Below, in pieces: positions 45,680 to 55,202 of a stretch of DNA of 64,000 bases (position 1 is its first letter; every line of letters begins with the position of its first letter). The notes beneath the pieces are model-generated. The model searched no databases, was not told the origin of the DNA, and worked only from the letters and a program-made list of their open reading frames with translations. Both the position numbers and the translations under genes were made by a program. Source of the DNA: Pontibaca methylaminivorans (GTDB lineage Bacteria; Pseudomonadota; Alphaproteobacteria; Rhodobacterales; Rhodobacteraceae); the NCBI RefSeq assembly GCF_900156525.1, contig NZ_FTPS01000001.1:1798001-1862000 (forward strand). The letters are read 5' to 3'.

Positions 45680-45713
45680 GGGGCCTCCGGCGGGGATATT
45701 TCTGCCAGAAGAA
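45680..45713 (+). repeat. 34-bp intergenic repeat, copy 3
   Basis: Identical to the copy at 41048-41081. It lies 28 bp after the gltX stop, in opposite orientation to copy 2 on the other side of gltX. Confidence 0.95.
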
Positions 45714-45746
45714 GGCTCGGGGCGTGACGCCCGACCTTCGCGCCAT

Positions 45747-46328
45747 TCAGACCCGCGTGGCGCCGAGCGCGGCGAGGTGGTCGTCGACCAGGGCGGTTTC
45801 GCGGCTCGAAAGCCTGCGGTGGCGCGGATAGCGCGGTGCGCTGTGGTCGTCGAGGACCGGTGCGTCCCAGCCGTCGGTGGTGGCGAAAAAGCGCGCAACG
45901 CCCTCTGGGCCGAATTGGTGCAGATAGCCCTGCACCACGACATCCAGATAGCTGAGCAGGATCGGGCGGCGCGGCGCCGTTTCGATCCGGGCCCGGGGCG
46001 GAATCGCATAGACCGCGAGTTCGAGCGGGCCGACCCTCACGCAGATGCCTGTCTGGGCAACGCGGTCATAGCCGGCCTCGCGCGCGTCGAGGGCTTGCCA
46101 GTCGCCGCCGGGCACATGGGCGATGATGCCTTCGATGCTGCTGCTGTCGTCGCGCACCGCGGTCAGGAAGGCGAGGGGGCGGGCGGCGGTGTCGTACCAG
46201 CCGCGCCGCCAGCCATGCAGCGTGCCTGTGCGCGGCTCGCCGAGGCTGTGGGTGGTGAGGTTGACGAGGCTGCCATAGCCGAAGACATGGGGTTTCACTG
46301 TGGGTTTCGCTGTGGATTTCGCGGTCAT
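45747..46328 (-). CDS. Gamma-glutamylcyclotransferase family protein
   Basis: 193 residues of the GGCT/AIG2-like fold: substrate-binding loop HVFGYGSLVN near residue 14, and LDAREAGYDRV near 80 with the glutamate used as catalytic acid/base in this fold. A C-terminal extension (HHRRL-type segment and VDDHLAALGATRV) follows. Family members cyclise gamma-glutamyl compounds or act on other amines; the substrate is not known. Convergent with gltX. Confidence 0.82.
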   Translation of the reverse strand: MTAKSTAKPTVKPHVFGYGSLVNLTTHSLGEPRTGTLHGWRRGWYDTAARPLAFLTAVRDDSSSIEGIIAHVPGGDWQALDAREAGYDRVAQTGICVRVGPLELAVYAIPPRARIETAPRRPILLSYLDVVVQGYLHQFGPEGVARFFATTDGWDAPVLDDHSAPRYPRHRRLSSRETALVDDHLAALGATRV

Positions 46329-46400
46329 GGATCGTGTTTTCCGTGCTGGGGTCCGGGTCGGTCCTCGGGGTACGGGCGCGGTGTGATGGGGGCTGCGCCC

Positions 46401-47048
46401 TCAGTTTGTGCCTTCGAGAATGCGGAGTTCGTCGCGGCTGTAGCGGTTCCGGGTCGGGCCGTCATCCCCGTCGCGGAAGTTCCGATCCTGGGGCAGGCAG
46501 CCGGGCCCGCAGATCTGGATTACGACCTCGGCGCTGCTGTCGATATACCAGAGCCGCCCGCCCGGGGTCGCGACATAGCCGTTCACGCCTTCGCGCCGGT
46601 CGCTGTCCATGTCCTGCACCGTCGGGAATTCGGCCGAGACAGTCGGGTCATAGGCGCCGTGGGTGTGCATGGAGGCGATCGGGGTAAATCCGGTCCGGGG
46701 CAGGCGCGGCGTGCAGGTGTTGCGTCTGCCGCGCAGCATTTCGGTAAAGGCAAGCCGTCCGTCGGGCAGGCTGCCGAGATAGCCGCAATATTCCCGGTCG
46801 GTTTCGATCGAACGCATCTGGGCCGGCGCGAGATGGGCGCGGACGGCGGCGACTTCGCCGGCCGGAGGCGGGCGCAGCGCCGCAGGTGCCGCCGCGGCGA
46901 TGGAGGCCGGGAACAGGGCTCCCGCACCCGCTCCGACAGCGATGGCGAGCAGGGCGATGCGCCTGCGGAGGGCCGGGGACCGCGCCGGCCGGTGCCGGGG
47001 GGCGGGATCAGACAACGGTGACCATGGTGCCGATCGGAACCCTTTCAT
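46401..47048 (-). CDS. DUF4329 domain protein, exported
   Basis: 215 residues. An N-terminal signal segment (RRRIALLAIAVGAGAGALFPASIAAAA) and a C-terminal domain matching DUF4329: FTPIASMHTHGAYDP, AEFPTVQDMDSDRREGVNGYVATPGGRLWYID. The SMHTHG plus D-x-D pattern resembles JAB/MPN-type metallopeptidase sites, but enzymatic activity is unproven. With the start at 47048 the gene overlaps the end of the L,D-transpeptidase by 41 bp; a TTG overlapping that stop is an alternative start. Likely co-transcribed with the transpeptidase. Confidence 0.75.
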   Translation of the reverse strand: MKGFRSAPWSPLSDPAPRHRPARSPALRRRIALLAIAVGAGAGALFPASIAAAAPAALRPPPAGEVAAVRAHLAPAQMRSIETDREYCGYLGSLPDGRLAFTEMLRGRRNTCTPRLPRTGFTPIASMHTHGAYDPTVSAEFPTVQDMDSDRREGVNGYVATPGGRLWYIDSSAEVVIQICGPGCLPQDRNFRDGDDGPTRNRYSRDELRILEGTN

Positions 47049-47586
47049 AGAGGTCGATCACGTTGCTGTTCGTCATGCGGATGCAGCCGTTCGAGACCGA
47101 GCGGCCGATGCTCTGTTCCTCGTTGGTGCCGTGCACGCGGAAATAGGTGTCGATGCCGTTTTCGAACAGATAGAGCGCGCGGGCGCCGAGCGGATTGTCG
47201 GGGCCGCCCGGCTGCACATAATCGTTGTCCTTGAAGCGGCCATAAGCCTCGGGGCTCCGGACGATCATGTCGTCGGTCGGCCGCCATGTGGGCCATTCCT
47301 TCTTGACGTCGATCGTGGCGGTTCCGGTGAATTCAAGCCCGGCCCTGCCGACGCCGACCCCGTAACGCAGCGCCGTACCGGGCGCGACCACCCAGTAGAG
47401 ATAATAGAAGCTGGGCAGGATCAGCATTTCCCCCGGCAGGAAATCGGACCGGATGCCGACATAGCGCGGCGCCGGATCGAAGGGGGAACCTTCTTCGGCG
47501 CCCTCGGCAAGACCCGCATTCGGGGCGAGCGTGGAGGTGGCGGCGGCGGCGGTCGAGGCAAGCAGGAAATCGCGGCGTGACAGCAT
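47008..47586 (-). CDS. L,D-transpeptidase (YkuD family)
   Basis: 192-residue periplasmic enzyme making 3-3 peptidoglycan cross-links or attaching proteins to the wall. Twin-arginine-type signal (LSRRDFLLASTAAAAT), LRYGVGVGRAGLEFTGTATI, and the active site RVHGTNEEQSIGRSVSNGCIRM near residue 150 with catalytic His and Cys. The export route (Tat) is inferred from SRRDFL. It is followed with overlap by the DUF4329 gene. Confidence 0.93.
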   Translation of the reverse strand: MLSRRDFLLASTAAAATSTLAPNAGLAEGAEEGSPFDPAPRYVGIRSDFLPGEMLILPSFYYLYWVVAPGTALRYGVGVGRAGLEFTGTATIDVKKEWPTWRPTDDMIVRSPEAYGRFKDNDYVQPGGPDNPLGARALYLFENGIDTYFRVHGTNEEQSIGRSVSNGCIRMTNSNVIDLYERVPIGTMVTVV

Positions 47587-47682
47587 TTGGAATCGGACCC
47601 TTTCAAATGAATATTATCTGGGCCTCCCGGTTCCGGAATCAATCCCTTGCCGCAACCGGGAATTGCGGAGCGCCGAAATACG

Positions 47683-47709
47683 CGGGGCCCGCAGAAACTG
47701 CGGGCCCCG
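47683..47709 (-). terminator. Strong hairpin downstream of the cold-shock gene
   Basis: Perfect 12-bp stem CGGGGCCCGCAG / CTGCGGGCCCCG (47683-47694 and 47698-47709) with a 3-base loop, about 60 bp past the csp stop on the minus strand. Only short T stretches flank it (minus strand CGTATTT). Confidence 0.6.
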
Positions 47710-47770
47710 GTTGTGATTCTACTGGCAGTTCCCGGGCCTTGACGGTCGCCGGGCCGGTGTCATGCCGGTG

Positions 47771-47977
47771 TCACGCGAGCGAGATGTCGGTCGCGCTCTG
47801 GCGGCCGTCGCGGCCGGCTTCGATCTCGAAGGACACCTTCTGATTGTCCGCAAGGCCGGTCAGGCCGGCGCTCTGCACGGCGGAAATATGGACGAACACG
47901 TCCTTGCCGCCATCATCGGGGGCGATGAAACCATAACCCTTGGTGGTGTTGAACCATTTCACGGTGCCTGTGGCCAT
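47771..47977 (-). CDS. Cold-shock domain protein
   Basis: 68-residue CspA-type RNA/single-strand-DNA chaperone: [20 protein letters not shown] (RNP1-type) and [11 protein letters not shown] (RNP2-type). Start MATGTVKWF at 47977 with AGGAG nine bases upstream. The long upstream leader (about 125 nt from the candidate promoter) is characteristic of cold-regulated csp mRNAs. Confidence 0.96.
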   Translation of the reverse strand: MATGTVKWFNTTKGYGFIAPDDGGKDVFVHISAVQSAGLTGLADNQKVSFEIEAGRDGRQSATDISLA

Positions 47978-48371
47978 TTCCGTGTCTCCTGAACTTGGTG
48001 CTGTCCGCCGGAATGCGACAGCCTGGCGTCGGTGCTCTTTGGATCGATTGGACTGAGCGCCGTTTGGTCGGAGACAGTTGGTCGAGAAAGAAACGTCGGC
48101 CGGCCCATATTGCAGCGGAAAACCGGTCTTGCAAGACGATTCGCGCAATCGCCGCCAAGCGGCAAAGAAGTGCCGGATCCGGCCCGCTTTCCCTGGCCGC
48201 CGTCAACACGGCGGTGCGGCCAAGGAGCCATGCGCCATGCAGGGCGCGGGGCGGGCTTTTCCCGTCCATGATTGGCCGCCATTCGATGCGGTAGCTCACT
48301 TGACGATCACGCGGTTCTCCATGACGATGTGCGCGATTCCGGGCGGTCCCGCCTTTTTTCCGGAGGCCAGT
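47978..48371. promoter_or_regulatory. Divergent leader region of csp and doxX
   Basis: 394 bp without a supported gene. On the minus strand, TTGCAA (48134-48129), a 16-base spacer and CAATAT (48112-48107) form a plausible csp promoter, giving a 5' leader of about 120-125 nt. The doxX side shows no clear promoter. Confidence 0.45.
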
Positions 48372-48764
48372 ATGAGCGAAACCCTCGAGCGGTTTTCCCC
48401 GCAGATGCGTAGCGTGCTCCGTATCGTGGCCGCGCTGATCTTCTTTGCCCATGGCAGCCAGAAGCTGCTCGGGTTCCCGGCAAGTGACATGAGCCCGGAT
48501 GCGTTCACCCTGTCCTGGACTGCGGGAGTGCTCGAACTGGTGGGAGGCGGTCTGCTGATCATCGGCCTTTTTACCCGGCCGGTTGCCTTTGTCCTTTCCG
48601 GGCTGATGGCTGTCGCCTACTGGATGGCCCATGCACCGCAAAGCCCGTTCCCGGCGCTGAACGGCGGCGATGCGGCGATCCTCTATTGCTTTGTCTTTCT
48701 GTATATATCCGTTGCCGGTCCCGGCCCCTGGAGCGTCGATGCCGCGGTGCGGGGCAGGCGCTGA
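48372..48764 (+). CDS. DoxX family membrane protein
   Basis: 130 residues with four predicted transmembrane helices: VLRIVAALIFFAHGSQKLLGFP (characteristic DoxX opening with FxxHGxxKLxGF), LELVGGGLLIIGLFTRPVAFVLSGLMAVAYWM, and AAILYCFVFLYISVAGPGPWSVD. Family members are linked to quinone/oxidative-stress functions; no specific role is visible. GGAGG lies just before the ATG at 48372. Confidence 0.9.
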   Translation: MSETLERFSPQMRSVLRIVAALIFFAHGSQKLLGFPASDMSPDAFTLSWTAGVLELVGGGLLIIGLFTRPVAFVLSGLMAVAYWMAHAPQSPFPALNGGDAAILYCFVFLYISVAGPGPWSVDAAVRGRR

Positions 48765-48928
48765 CCGCCTTCTTTTCCGCCGGGCTGCGGGCCGGGGAGT
48801 CGGCCTCCGGGCTTACGCTTGACAGCGTGTTTCGCCACCGCAGCGACATCATCCGCCGAGAACTCGGGCCGGGATTGGAATCGAGGCCGGGGCGACGGCG
48901 CTGATTGCGTGCCCCGGCCCGGGTTGGG

Positions 48929-50584
48929 TCAGCGGGTGAACTTCTTGTGCTTCAGGCGCGTGGGTTCCAGCGCATCGGCGCCGAGGCGGCGTTTCTTGTC
49001 TTCCTCGTAATCGGCGAAGTTGCCTTCGAACCATTCCACATGCGCCTCGCCCTCGAAGGCGAGGATATGCGTGCAGATACGGTCGAGGAAGAACCGGTCG
49101 TGACTGATGACGACCGCGCAGCCGGCGAAATCGACCAGCGCGTCCTCGAGCGCGCGAAGCGTTTCGACATCGAGGTCGTTGGTCGGTTCGTCCAGCAGCA
49201 GCACGTTGCCACCGTCCTTGAGCAGGCGCGCCATGTGAACGCGGTTGCGCTCGCCGCCTGACAGCAGGCCGACCTTCTTCTGCTGGTCGCCGCCCTTGAA
49301 ATTGAACGAACCGCAATAGGCGCGCGAGTTCACCTGCGCATCGCCGAGGTCGATCACCTCGGCCCCGCCCGAGATCGCCTCCCAGACGGTATCGGTGTCG
49401 TTCAGGTCGTCACGCGACTGGTCCACATAGGACAGCTTGACCGTATCGCCGTAGTCGACCGTGCCGGCATCCGGTTCAAGCTGGCCGGTCAGCATGCGGA
49501 ACAGCGTGGACTTGCCGGCGCCGTTCGGGCCGATCACGCCGACGATGCCGCCGGGCGGCAGGGCAAAGGAAAGATCCTCGATCAGTTGCTTGTCGCCCAT
49601 GTGCTTGCTGAGGCCGTTCACCTCGATCACCTTGCTGCCGAGGCGCGGACCGTTCGGAATGACGATCTGGGCGCGGGACAGCTTTTCGCGCTCGGACTGG
49701 CTGGCGAGTTCGTTATAGGCGTTGATCCGGGCGCGGGACTTGGCCTGCCGGGCCTTTGCGCCCTGGCGGATCCAGTCGAGTTCGCGTTCGAGCGTCTTCT
49801 GGCGCGACTTGTCCTCGCGCGCCTCCTGCGCGAGGCGCTTCGCCTTCTGTTCGAGCCAGGCGGAATAGTTGCCCTCGTAGGGGATGCCGCGGCCACGGTC
49901 GAGTTCGAGGATCCAGCCGGTGATCTCGTCAAGGAAATAACGGTCGTGGGTGACGATCAGGATCGTGCCCTTGTAATCGACCAGATGCTGCTGCAGCCAG
50001 GCGATGGTTTCGGCATCCAGATGGTTCGTGGGTTCGTCGAGCAGCAGCATGTCGGGTGCTTCGAGCAGCAGCTTGCAAAGCGCGACGCGGCGCTTTTCGC
50101 CCCCGGAAAGCGTGGTCACGTCGGCATCATCGGGCGGGCAGCGCAATGCCTCCATGGCGACGTCGATCTGACTGTCGAGATCCCAGAGGTTTTCGCTGTC
50201 GATCTCGTCCTGGAGCGCGGCCATCTCGTCGGCGGTCTCGTCCGAATAGTTCATGGCGAGGTCGTTGAACCGGTCGAGCTTGGCCTTTTTCGCGGCGACG
50301 CCCAGCATGACATTCTCGCGCACCGAAAGCGCCGGGTCGAGTTCGGGCTCCTGCGGAAGGTAGCCGACACGCGCGCCCTCGGCCGCCCAGGCTTCGCCGG
50401 AAAAATCGGTGTCGATTCCGGCCATGATCCGCAAGAGCGTGGACTTGCCCGAGCCGTTCACGCCGACGACGCCGATCTTGACTCCGGGAAGGAAGCTCAG
50501 GTGTATGTTTTCAAAGCATTTCTTTCCGCCCGGGTAGGTCTTGGACAGCCCCTGCGTGTGGTAGACATATTGATAGGCGGCCAT
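48929..50584 (-). CDS. ettA: Energy-dependent translational throttle protein EttA (ABC-F)
   Basis: 551-residue soluble ABC-F ATPase acting at the ribosomal E site to gate entry into elongation according to ATP level. Two ATP-binding cassettes: Walker [10 protein letters not shown] / signature [11 protein letters not shown] / Walker [12 protein letters not shown], then GPNGAGKST / [11 protein letters not shown] / [11 protein letters not shown]. The linker and the arm helix ([25 protein letters not shown]) follow EttA length. The ATG at 50584 follows GGAG. Confidence 0.95.
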   Translation of the reverse strand: MAAYQYVYHTQGLSKTYPGGKKCFENIHLSFLPGVKIGVVGVNGSGKSTLLRIMAGIDTDFSGEAWAAEGARVGYLPQEPELDPALSVRENVMLGVAAKKAKLDRFNDLAMNYSDETADEMAALQDEIDSENLWDLDSQIDVAMEALRCPPDDADVTTLSGGEKRRVALCKLLLEAPDMLLLDEPTNHLDAETIAWLQQHLVDYKGTILIVTHDRYFLDEITGWILELDRGRGIPYEGNYSAWLEQKAKRLAQEAREDKSRQKTLERELDWIRQGAKARQAKSRARINAYNELASQSEREKLSRAQIVIPNGPRLGSKVIEVNGLSKHMGDKQLIEDLSFALPPGGIVGVIGPNGAGKSTLFRMLTGQLEPDAGTVDYGDTVKLSYVDQSRDDLNDTDTVWEAISGGAEVIDLGDAQVNSRAYCGSFNFKGGDQQKKVGLLSGGERNRVHMARLLKDGGNVLLLDEPTNDLDVETLRALEDALVDFAGCAVVISHDRFFLDRICTHILAFEGEAHVEWFEGNFADYEEDKKRRLGADALEPTRLKHKKFTR

Positions 50585-50763
50585 GGTGGTGCTCCGGCTG
50601 GTCAGAAAGTTCGACTGCTGCCTCGTCTAGCCCCCGCTGCAGTCTTGGGCAAGGTCGGGTGCGATCGCTGCGATCATGGGGGCCGCCAGCGGCGCAGGCG
50701 ATTTCCGCATCCGCGTTGGATTCACCGTTCCGCCCCGCGCCGGCATGGGCTATGGCCGGTCGC

Positions 50764-51369
50764 ATGAGACAGGGCTTTCCGATGGCGACGCCGGGCATGG
50801 TGATCGGGCTGCTGGGGGGGTCGTTCGATCCGGCCCATGCGGCCCATGTCCATGTCACCCGCGAGTCGCTGAAACGCTTTGCGCTGGATCGGGTCTGGTG
50901 GCTCGTGAGCCCCGGCAACCCGCTCAAGGAACAGGGGCCCGCGCCGATGGCGGCGCGGATTGCCCATGCGCGCGGTCTGCTTGACGACCCGAGGGTCGAG
51001 GTGACCGGTATCGAGGCCCGGCTCGGCACGCGATATACGGCCGAGACGCTGGCGGCGCTGGTGGCGCGTTACGAGGGCGTGCGCTTCGTCTGGCTCATGG
51101 GGGCCGATAACCTTGCGCAGTTGCATCGCTGGCAGGACTGGCGCTGGATCGCCGACAATGTGCCCATGGGCGTTCTCGCACGGCCACGGATGCAGATGGC
51201 GGCGCTGTCATCGCCGGCGGCGCGGATCTACCGTGACCGGCGCATCCCCGAAAACGAAAGTCACCGCCTTGGCCGTGCCGAGCCGCCGGCCTGGTGTTTC
51301 GTGCATGCGCCGCTGCTGGACATATCCTCCACCCGGATCCGCGAGAGCGGGGCATGGGGCCGGGCCTGA
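50764..51369 (+). CDS. nadD: Nicotinate-nucleotide adenylyltransferase
   Basis: 201-residue nucleotidyltransferase forming deamido-NAD+ from NaMN and [21 protein letters not shown] near residue 14 carries the GGxFxPxHxxH motif; [12 protein letters not shown] near 45, [19 protein letters not shown] near 103 and the C-terminal ISSTRIRE are family marks. Two in-frame ATGs (50764 and 50782) are possible; 50764 is kept. It works one step before NadE, encoded elsewhere in this window. Confidence 0.93.
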   Translation: MRQGFPMATPGMVIGLLGGSFDPAHAAHVHVTRESLKRFALDRVWWLVSPGNPLKEQGPAPMAARIAHARGLLDDPRVEVTGIEARLGTRYTAETLAALVARYEGVRFVWLMGADNLAQLHRWQDWRWIADNVPMGVLARPRMQMAALSSPAARIYRDRRIPENESHRLGRAEPPAWCFVHAPLLDISSTRIRESGAWGRA

Positions 51370-51427
51370 CCGCAGCCCCCGGGTGCCTGTGCTTGCCGAG
51401 CGGGATGCGCTCGCGTTATATGCGCCC

Positions 51428-52918
51428 ATGAACAGATCGCGTCGTTCGTTCCTCGGCGGTCTCGGAGCGGTCCTGGCTGCGGGGCCGCTCGCGGCCGGAG
51501 CACCGGAGACATCGCTGCGCCCCCGGATGCGCGGCGCGATCGCTGCCGAGTTCCTGGACGGGCCGGAAGCGCTGGTAGCTCGTGCCGGGGTTGCGGGCCG
51601 GACGGCCTTTGTCGTTGCCGATGCCGAGAGCGGCCTGGTTCTTGAATCCCTTCACGGCAACCTGGGCCTGCCGCCGGCCAGCGTCGTGAAGGCCCTGACC
51701 GCGCTTTATGCGCTCGAGACGCTCGGGGCGGGATACCGGTTCAGGACGCGGCTCGCGGCGACGGGCAGTCTGCAGGACGGGGTGCTGCATGGCGATCTGG
51801 TCCTGCTCGGCGGCGGCGATCCCTCGCTCGATACGGACGATCTGGCCCGCATGGTGTCGCAGCTTGCGCAGGTGGGGGTGCGGGGCGTGCAGGGGCGTTT
51901 TCTGGTTGACGAGGGCGCTTTGCCGGCGGTGCGCAGCATCGACCCGGCGCAGGCGGCGCAACTGGCCTACAGCCCGGCGGTTTCGGGGATCGCGCTGAAC
52001 TACAACCGCGTGCATTTCGAGTGGAAACAGGCGGGTGACGGCTATTCGCTCACGCTCGAGGCACGGGCGCGGGATTACCGCCCGGCGGTCACGGTCGCGA
52101 AGGTCGTGGTCGAAAGCCGGGCAACGCCGGTCTATGGCTACAGTGACACGGGCGGCGGCGACAGCTGGAGCGTCGCGCGCGCGGCGCTGGGCACCGAGGG
52201 CGCACGATGGCTGCCGGTGCGCCGGCCGGGCGCCTATGCGGGCGATGTGTTCCGCACCCTGGCCGAGGCGCAGGGAATCACGCTGCCGGCCGCCGGCATC
52301 GGTGCCGGGGCGACGCCCGCCGATGCGCGCGTGCTGGTCGAGCACCAGAGCGAGCCGCTGCAGGAGATCCTGCGCGACATGCTGAAATGGTCGAACAACC
52401 TGACCGCCGAGATGGTCGGCATGACCGCCACCGCGACGCGCAACGGGCGGCCGGCGTCGATGCGCGCCTCGGCGCAGGTGATGAGCGACTGGGCGGCGGC
52501 GCGTTACGGGATGCGCGGAACGCGGCTCATTGACCATTCGGGGCTGGGCGATGCGTCGCGGATGACGCCGGATGACCTTGTGGCGGCGCTGGTCCAGGCC
52601 CGCGCGCAGGAGCAGCTGCGCCCGTTGCTCAAGGAATTCACCCTCCGGGATGCGGGCGGCCGCCCCGATGCGAACCATCCGATCCGGGTCGATGCCAAGA
52701 CCGGCACGCTGAATTTCGTCTCGGGGCTGGGCGGTTTCATGACCGGGGCGGACGGGACCGATCTGGCCTTTGCCATATTCTCGGCCGATGCCGACCAGCG
52801 CGCCGCCCACGCCGGCAGCGAGCAGGAGATCCCGCCCGGCGCGCGCAACTGGAACGCACGGGCGAAGTCCCTGCAGCAGAAGCTGATCGAGCGCTGGGGT
52901 GCGCTCTACTGCAGCTAG
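51428..52918 (+). CDS. dacB: D-alanyl-D-alanine carboxypeptidase/endopeptidase (PBP4 type)
   Basis: 496-residue periplasmic penicillin-binding protein. Signal with twin-arginine character (RSRRSFLGGLGAVLAAGP). Active-site motifs: LPPASVVKAL (SxxK, near residue 85), MLKWSNNLTAEM (SxN, near 322) and DAKTGTLN (KTG, near 420). The long insert between SxxK and SxN (about 235 residues) is typical of PBP4, which trims and cleaves peptidoglycan cross-links. Tat export is inferred from the RRSFL motif. Convergent with the TerB-like gene, four bases apart. Confidence 0.93.
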   Translation: MNRSRRSFLGGLGAVLAAGPLAAGAPETSLRPRMRGAIAAEFLDGPEALVARAGVAGRTAFVVADAESGLVLESLHGNLGLPPASVVKALTALYALETLGAGYRFRTRLAATGSLQDGVLHGDLVLLGGGDPSLDTDDLARMVSQLAQVGVRGVQGRFLVDEGALPAVRSIDPAQAAQLAYSPAVSGIALNYNRVHFEWKQAGDGYSLTLEARARDYRPAVTVAKVVVESRATPVYGYSDTGGGDSWSVARAALGTEGARWLPVRRPGAYAGDVFRTLAEAQGITLPAAGIGAGATPADARVLVEHQSEPLQEILRDMLKWSNNLTAEMVGMTATATRNGRPASMRASAQVMSDWAAARYGMRGTRLIDHSGLGDASRMTPDDLVAALVQARAQEQLRPLLKEFTLRDAGGRPDANHPIRVDAKTGTLNFVSGLGGFMTGADGTDLAFAIFSADADQRAAHAGSEQEIPPGARNWNARAKSLQQKLIERWGALYCS

Positions 52919-52922
52919 TCGT

Positions 52923-53339
52923 TCAGGTCATGTGGCGCGCCCGCGCGCCGCGTTCGATCGCCGCGGCATGCAGCCGGTCGATGTCCAGTTCGTGGCGGAT
53001 TTCCTGCAGCATGCGCAATTCGGTCTGGGCAAGCCCCCCGTCGGAGGCGGCGACGTCGCAGGCCAGTGCATAAGCGGTTTCGCGGAGCCGCTCGGGCAAC
53101 GCGCCGCGCACCCGGTTGAACAGCGTGTCGAGCCCGTCCTCCTGTTCGAGCAGCCCGAACACGGCCTGCGCCATGGCGGTCATTCTCGTGTCGTTGTAGT
53201 CGGCAAACACCGGAAGATGATTTATCAGCGCCTGAATCTTGACCAGTTCGGCAGTGCGGATCGTTTCATCCGCCGCTGATACCACGACCATGAGAGCAAC
53301 CAGCGCGTCCTGCGCGCTCAACTGATCGACCTCCTGCAT
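52923..53339 (-). CDS. TerB-like (tellurite resistance B family) protein
   Basis: 138-residue helical protein. It matches the TerB-like fold: DALVALMVVVSAADETIRTAELVKIQALI near the N-terminus, FGLLEQEDGLDTLFNRV, and TAYALACDVAASDGGLAQTELRMLQEIRHEL, with acidic residues in two helical hairpins that in TerB bind metal. Function is unknown. The start at 53339 follows GGAAGG. Divergent from lysK. Confidence 0.8.
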   Translation of the reverse strand: MQEVDQLSAQDALVALMVVVSAADETIRTAELVKIQALINHLPVFADYNDTRMTAMAQAVFGLLEQEDGLDTLFNRVRGALPERLRETAYALACDVAASDGGLAQTELRMLQEIRHELDIDRLHAAAIERGARARHMT

Positions 53340-53383
53340 GACCCTTCCTTCCTGCTGTGAGCCGGGCATTTCCGGGCAGATTA

Positions 53384-53412
53384 TTGACCCTCCTGCGGTG
53401 GCACAATAGGTA
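53384..53412 (+). promoter_or_regulatory. Candidate lysK promoter
   Basis: TTGACC (53384-53389), 17-base spacer, TAGGTA (53407-53412), about 57 bp upstream of the lysK ATG. Confidence 0.5.
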
Positions 53413-53468
53413 GCGGCCCAAGGGGTGCGCGAAGGTCGCATGCCGCTGTGATTTCTGGAGAAGAGAAG

Positions 53469-55055
53469 ATGTCCGAATTGCGCGAAGCCGCGTTTCAGTC
53501 CCGAGCCTGGCCTTTCGAGGAAGCCCGCCGGATCCTGAAACGTTACGAAAAGGCGCCGCCGGCCAAGGGACATGTGCTTTTCGAGACCGGTTACGGCCCG
53601 TCGGGGCTGCCGCATATCGGCACTTTCGGCGAGGTTGCGCGCACCACGATGATCCGCCGCGCCTTCGAGGTGCTGAGCGATATTCCGACCCGGCTCGTGT
53701 GTTTTTCGGATGACCTGGACGGAATGCGCAAGGTTCCGGGGAACGTGCCCAATCAGGACATGCTGCGCGAACACCTGCAAAAGCCGCTGACATCGGTGCC
53801 CGATCCGTTCGGCACGCATGAAAGCTTTGGCGCACATAACAATGCCATGCTGCGGCGGTTTCTCGACACTTTCGGGTTCGATTACGAATTCGTCAGCGCG
53901 ACCGAGTTTTATCGCTCGGGTCAGTTCGATGAAGTGCTGCTGCGCAGTGCCGAGCGCTATGACGATCTGATGAAGATCATGCTGAAAAGCCTGCGCGAGG
54001 AGCGTCAGAAAACCTATTCCATCTTTCTGCCGATCCACCCCGAAACCGGGCGGGTGCTTTACGTGCCGCTCAAGAATGTCGATGCGCGCGAAGGCACGAT
54101 CACCTTCGATGACGAAACCGGGCGCGAATGGACCCTTCCGGTCACCGGCGGCAACGTGAAGCTGCAGTGGAAGCCGGATTTCGGCGCGCGCTGGGCGGCG
54201 CTCGGGGTGGATTTCGAGATGTATGGCAAGGACCATTCCTCGAATACGCCGATCTACGACGGTATCTGCCGCGTGCTGGGCGCCCGCCCGCCCGAGCATT
54301 TCGTCTATGAGCTGTTCCTGGACGAACACGGGCAGAAGATCAGCAAGTCGAGCGGCAACGGCATCAGCATCGACGAATGGCTGCGCTATGCGACCACCGA
54401 GAGCCTGTCCTATTTCATGTATCAGAAGCCGAAAACCGCGAAGCGGCTGTATTTCGACGTGATCCCGAAGGCGGTGGATGAATATCACCAGCAGTTGCGG
54501 GCCTATGCCGGTCAGGACGCGGCGGTGCGGCTCAACAACCCGGTGTGGCATATCCACGGCGGGGATGTGCCGCAGTCGACGCTCATCGTGCCCTTTGCCA
54601 TGCTGCTGAACCTTGCTGCGGTTTCCAGCGCCGAGAATGACGAGCAGCTCTGGGGGTTCATCCGCCGTTACGCGCCGGATGCCTCGCCCGAAAGCCACCC
54701 CGATCTGGCCAAGGCGGTCGGCCATGCGCTGCGCTATTACGAGGATTTCATCCGCCCGACCCGCCGCTATCGCGCCGCGACCGAAGCCGAGCGCGAGGCG
54801 TTGCAGCAGTTGCGCGCGGATCTTGCCGCTTACGACGGGCCGCTTGAGGACGAGGCGTTGCAATCGGTTGTCTATGCGGTGGGGCGCGAGCGGTTCGACC
54901 CGCTTCGCGATTGGTTCGGGGCGCTGTACGAGGTTCTGCTCGGGGCGAGCCAGGGGCCGCGTTTCGGCGGTTTCATCGCGCTTTACGGGGTCGGCGAGAC
55001 GATCGAACTGATCGACCGCGCGCTGGCGGGCGACCTGCTGGCCGAGGCGGTCTGA
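53469..55055 (+). CDS. lysK: Lysyl-tRNA synthetase, class I
   Basis: 528-residue class I LysRS, the archaeal-type enzyme found instead of class II LysRS in many alphaproteobacteria. Rossmann catalytic domain with [16 protein letters not shown] (HIGH-equivalent HIGT) near residue 44 and the KMSKS loop [11 protein letters not shown] near 290. [10 protein letters not shown]-type binding residues ([17 protein letters not shown]) lie near 253, and a helical C-terminal anticodon-binding domain follows. The start at 53469 ([10 protein letters not shown]) is preferred over 53448. Confidence 0.95.
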   Translation: MSELREAAFQSRAWPFEEARRILKRYEKAPPAKGHVLFETGYGPSGLPHIGTFGEVARTTMIRRAFEVLSDIPTRLVCFSDDLDGMRKVPGNVPNQDMLREHLQKPLTSVPDPFGTHESFGAHNNAMLRRFLDTFGFDYEFVSATEFYRSGQFDEVLLRSAERYDDLMKIMLKSLREERQKTYSIFLPIHPETGRVLYVPLKNVDAREGTITFDDETGREWTLPVTGGNVKLQWKPDFGARWAALGVDFEMYGKDHSSNTPIYDGICRVLGARPPEHFVYELFLDEHGQKISKSSGNGISIDEWLRYATTESLSYFMYQKPKTAKRLYFDVIPKAVDEYHQQLRAYAGQDAAVRLNNPVWHIHGGDVPQSTLIVPFAMLLNLAAVSSAENDEQLWGFIRRYAPDASPESHPDLAKAVGHALRYYEDFIRPTRRYRAATEAEREALQQLRADLAAYDGPLEDEALQSVVYAVGRERFDPLRDWFGALYEVLLGASQGPRFGGFIALYGVGETIELIDRALAGDLLAEAV

Positions 55056-55202
55056 CCCCTGTCGAAACGGAGGCGCGCAACGGCACCGTGACGGTGGCGT
55101 GAGCGCGCCTTCACCCTTTGCCGTTATCTCTTTCCCTCGCGTCGGGGCAGCCACGGATCAGGCCGCCGGGCGCGCTGTTCAGCCGATGGGAAAGGGATAT
55201 TC

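Noticed and set aside
52923-55154. 743-codon minus-strand frame including the TerB-like gene
   Set aside because: Only the last 138 codons (from ATG 53339 with GGAAGG) are real. The rest is antisense to lysK.
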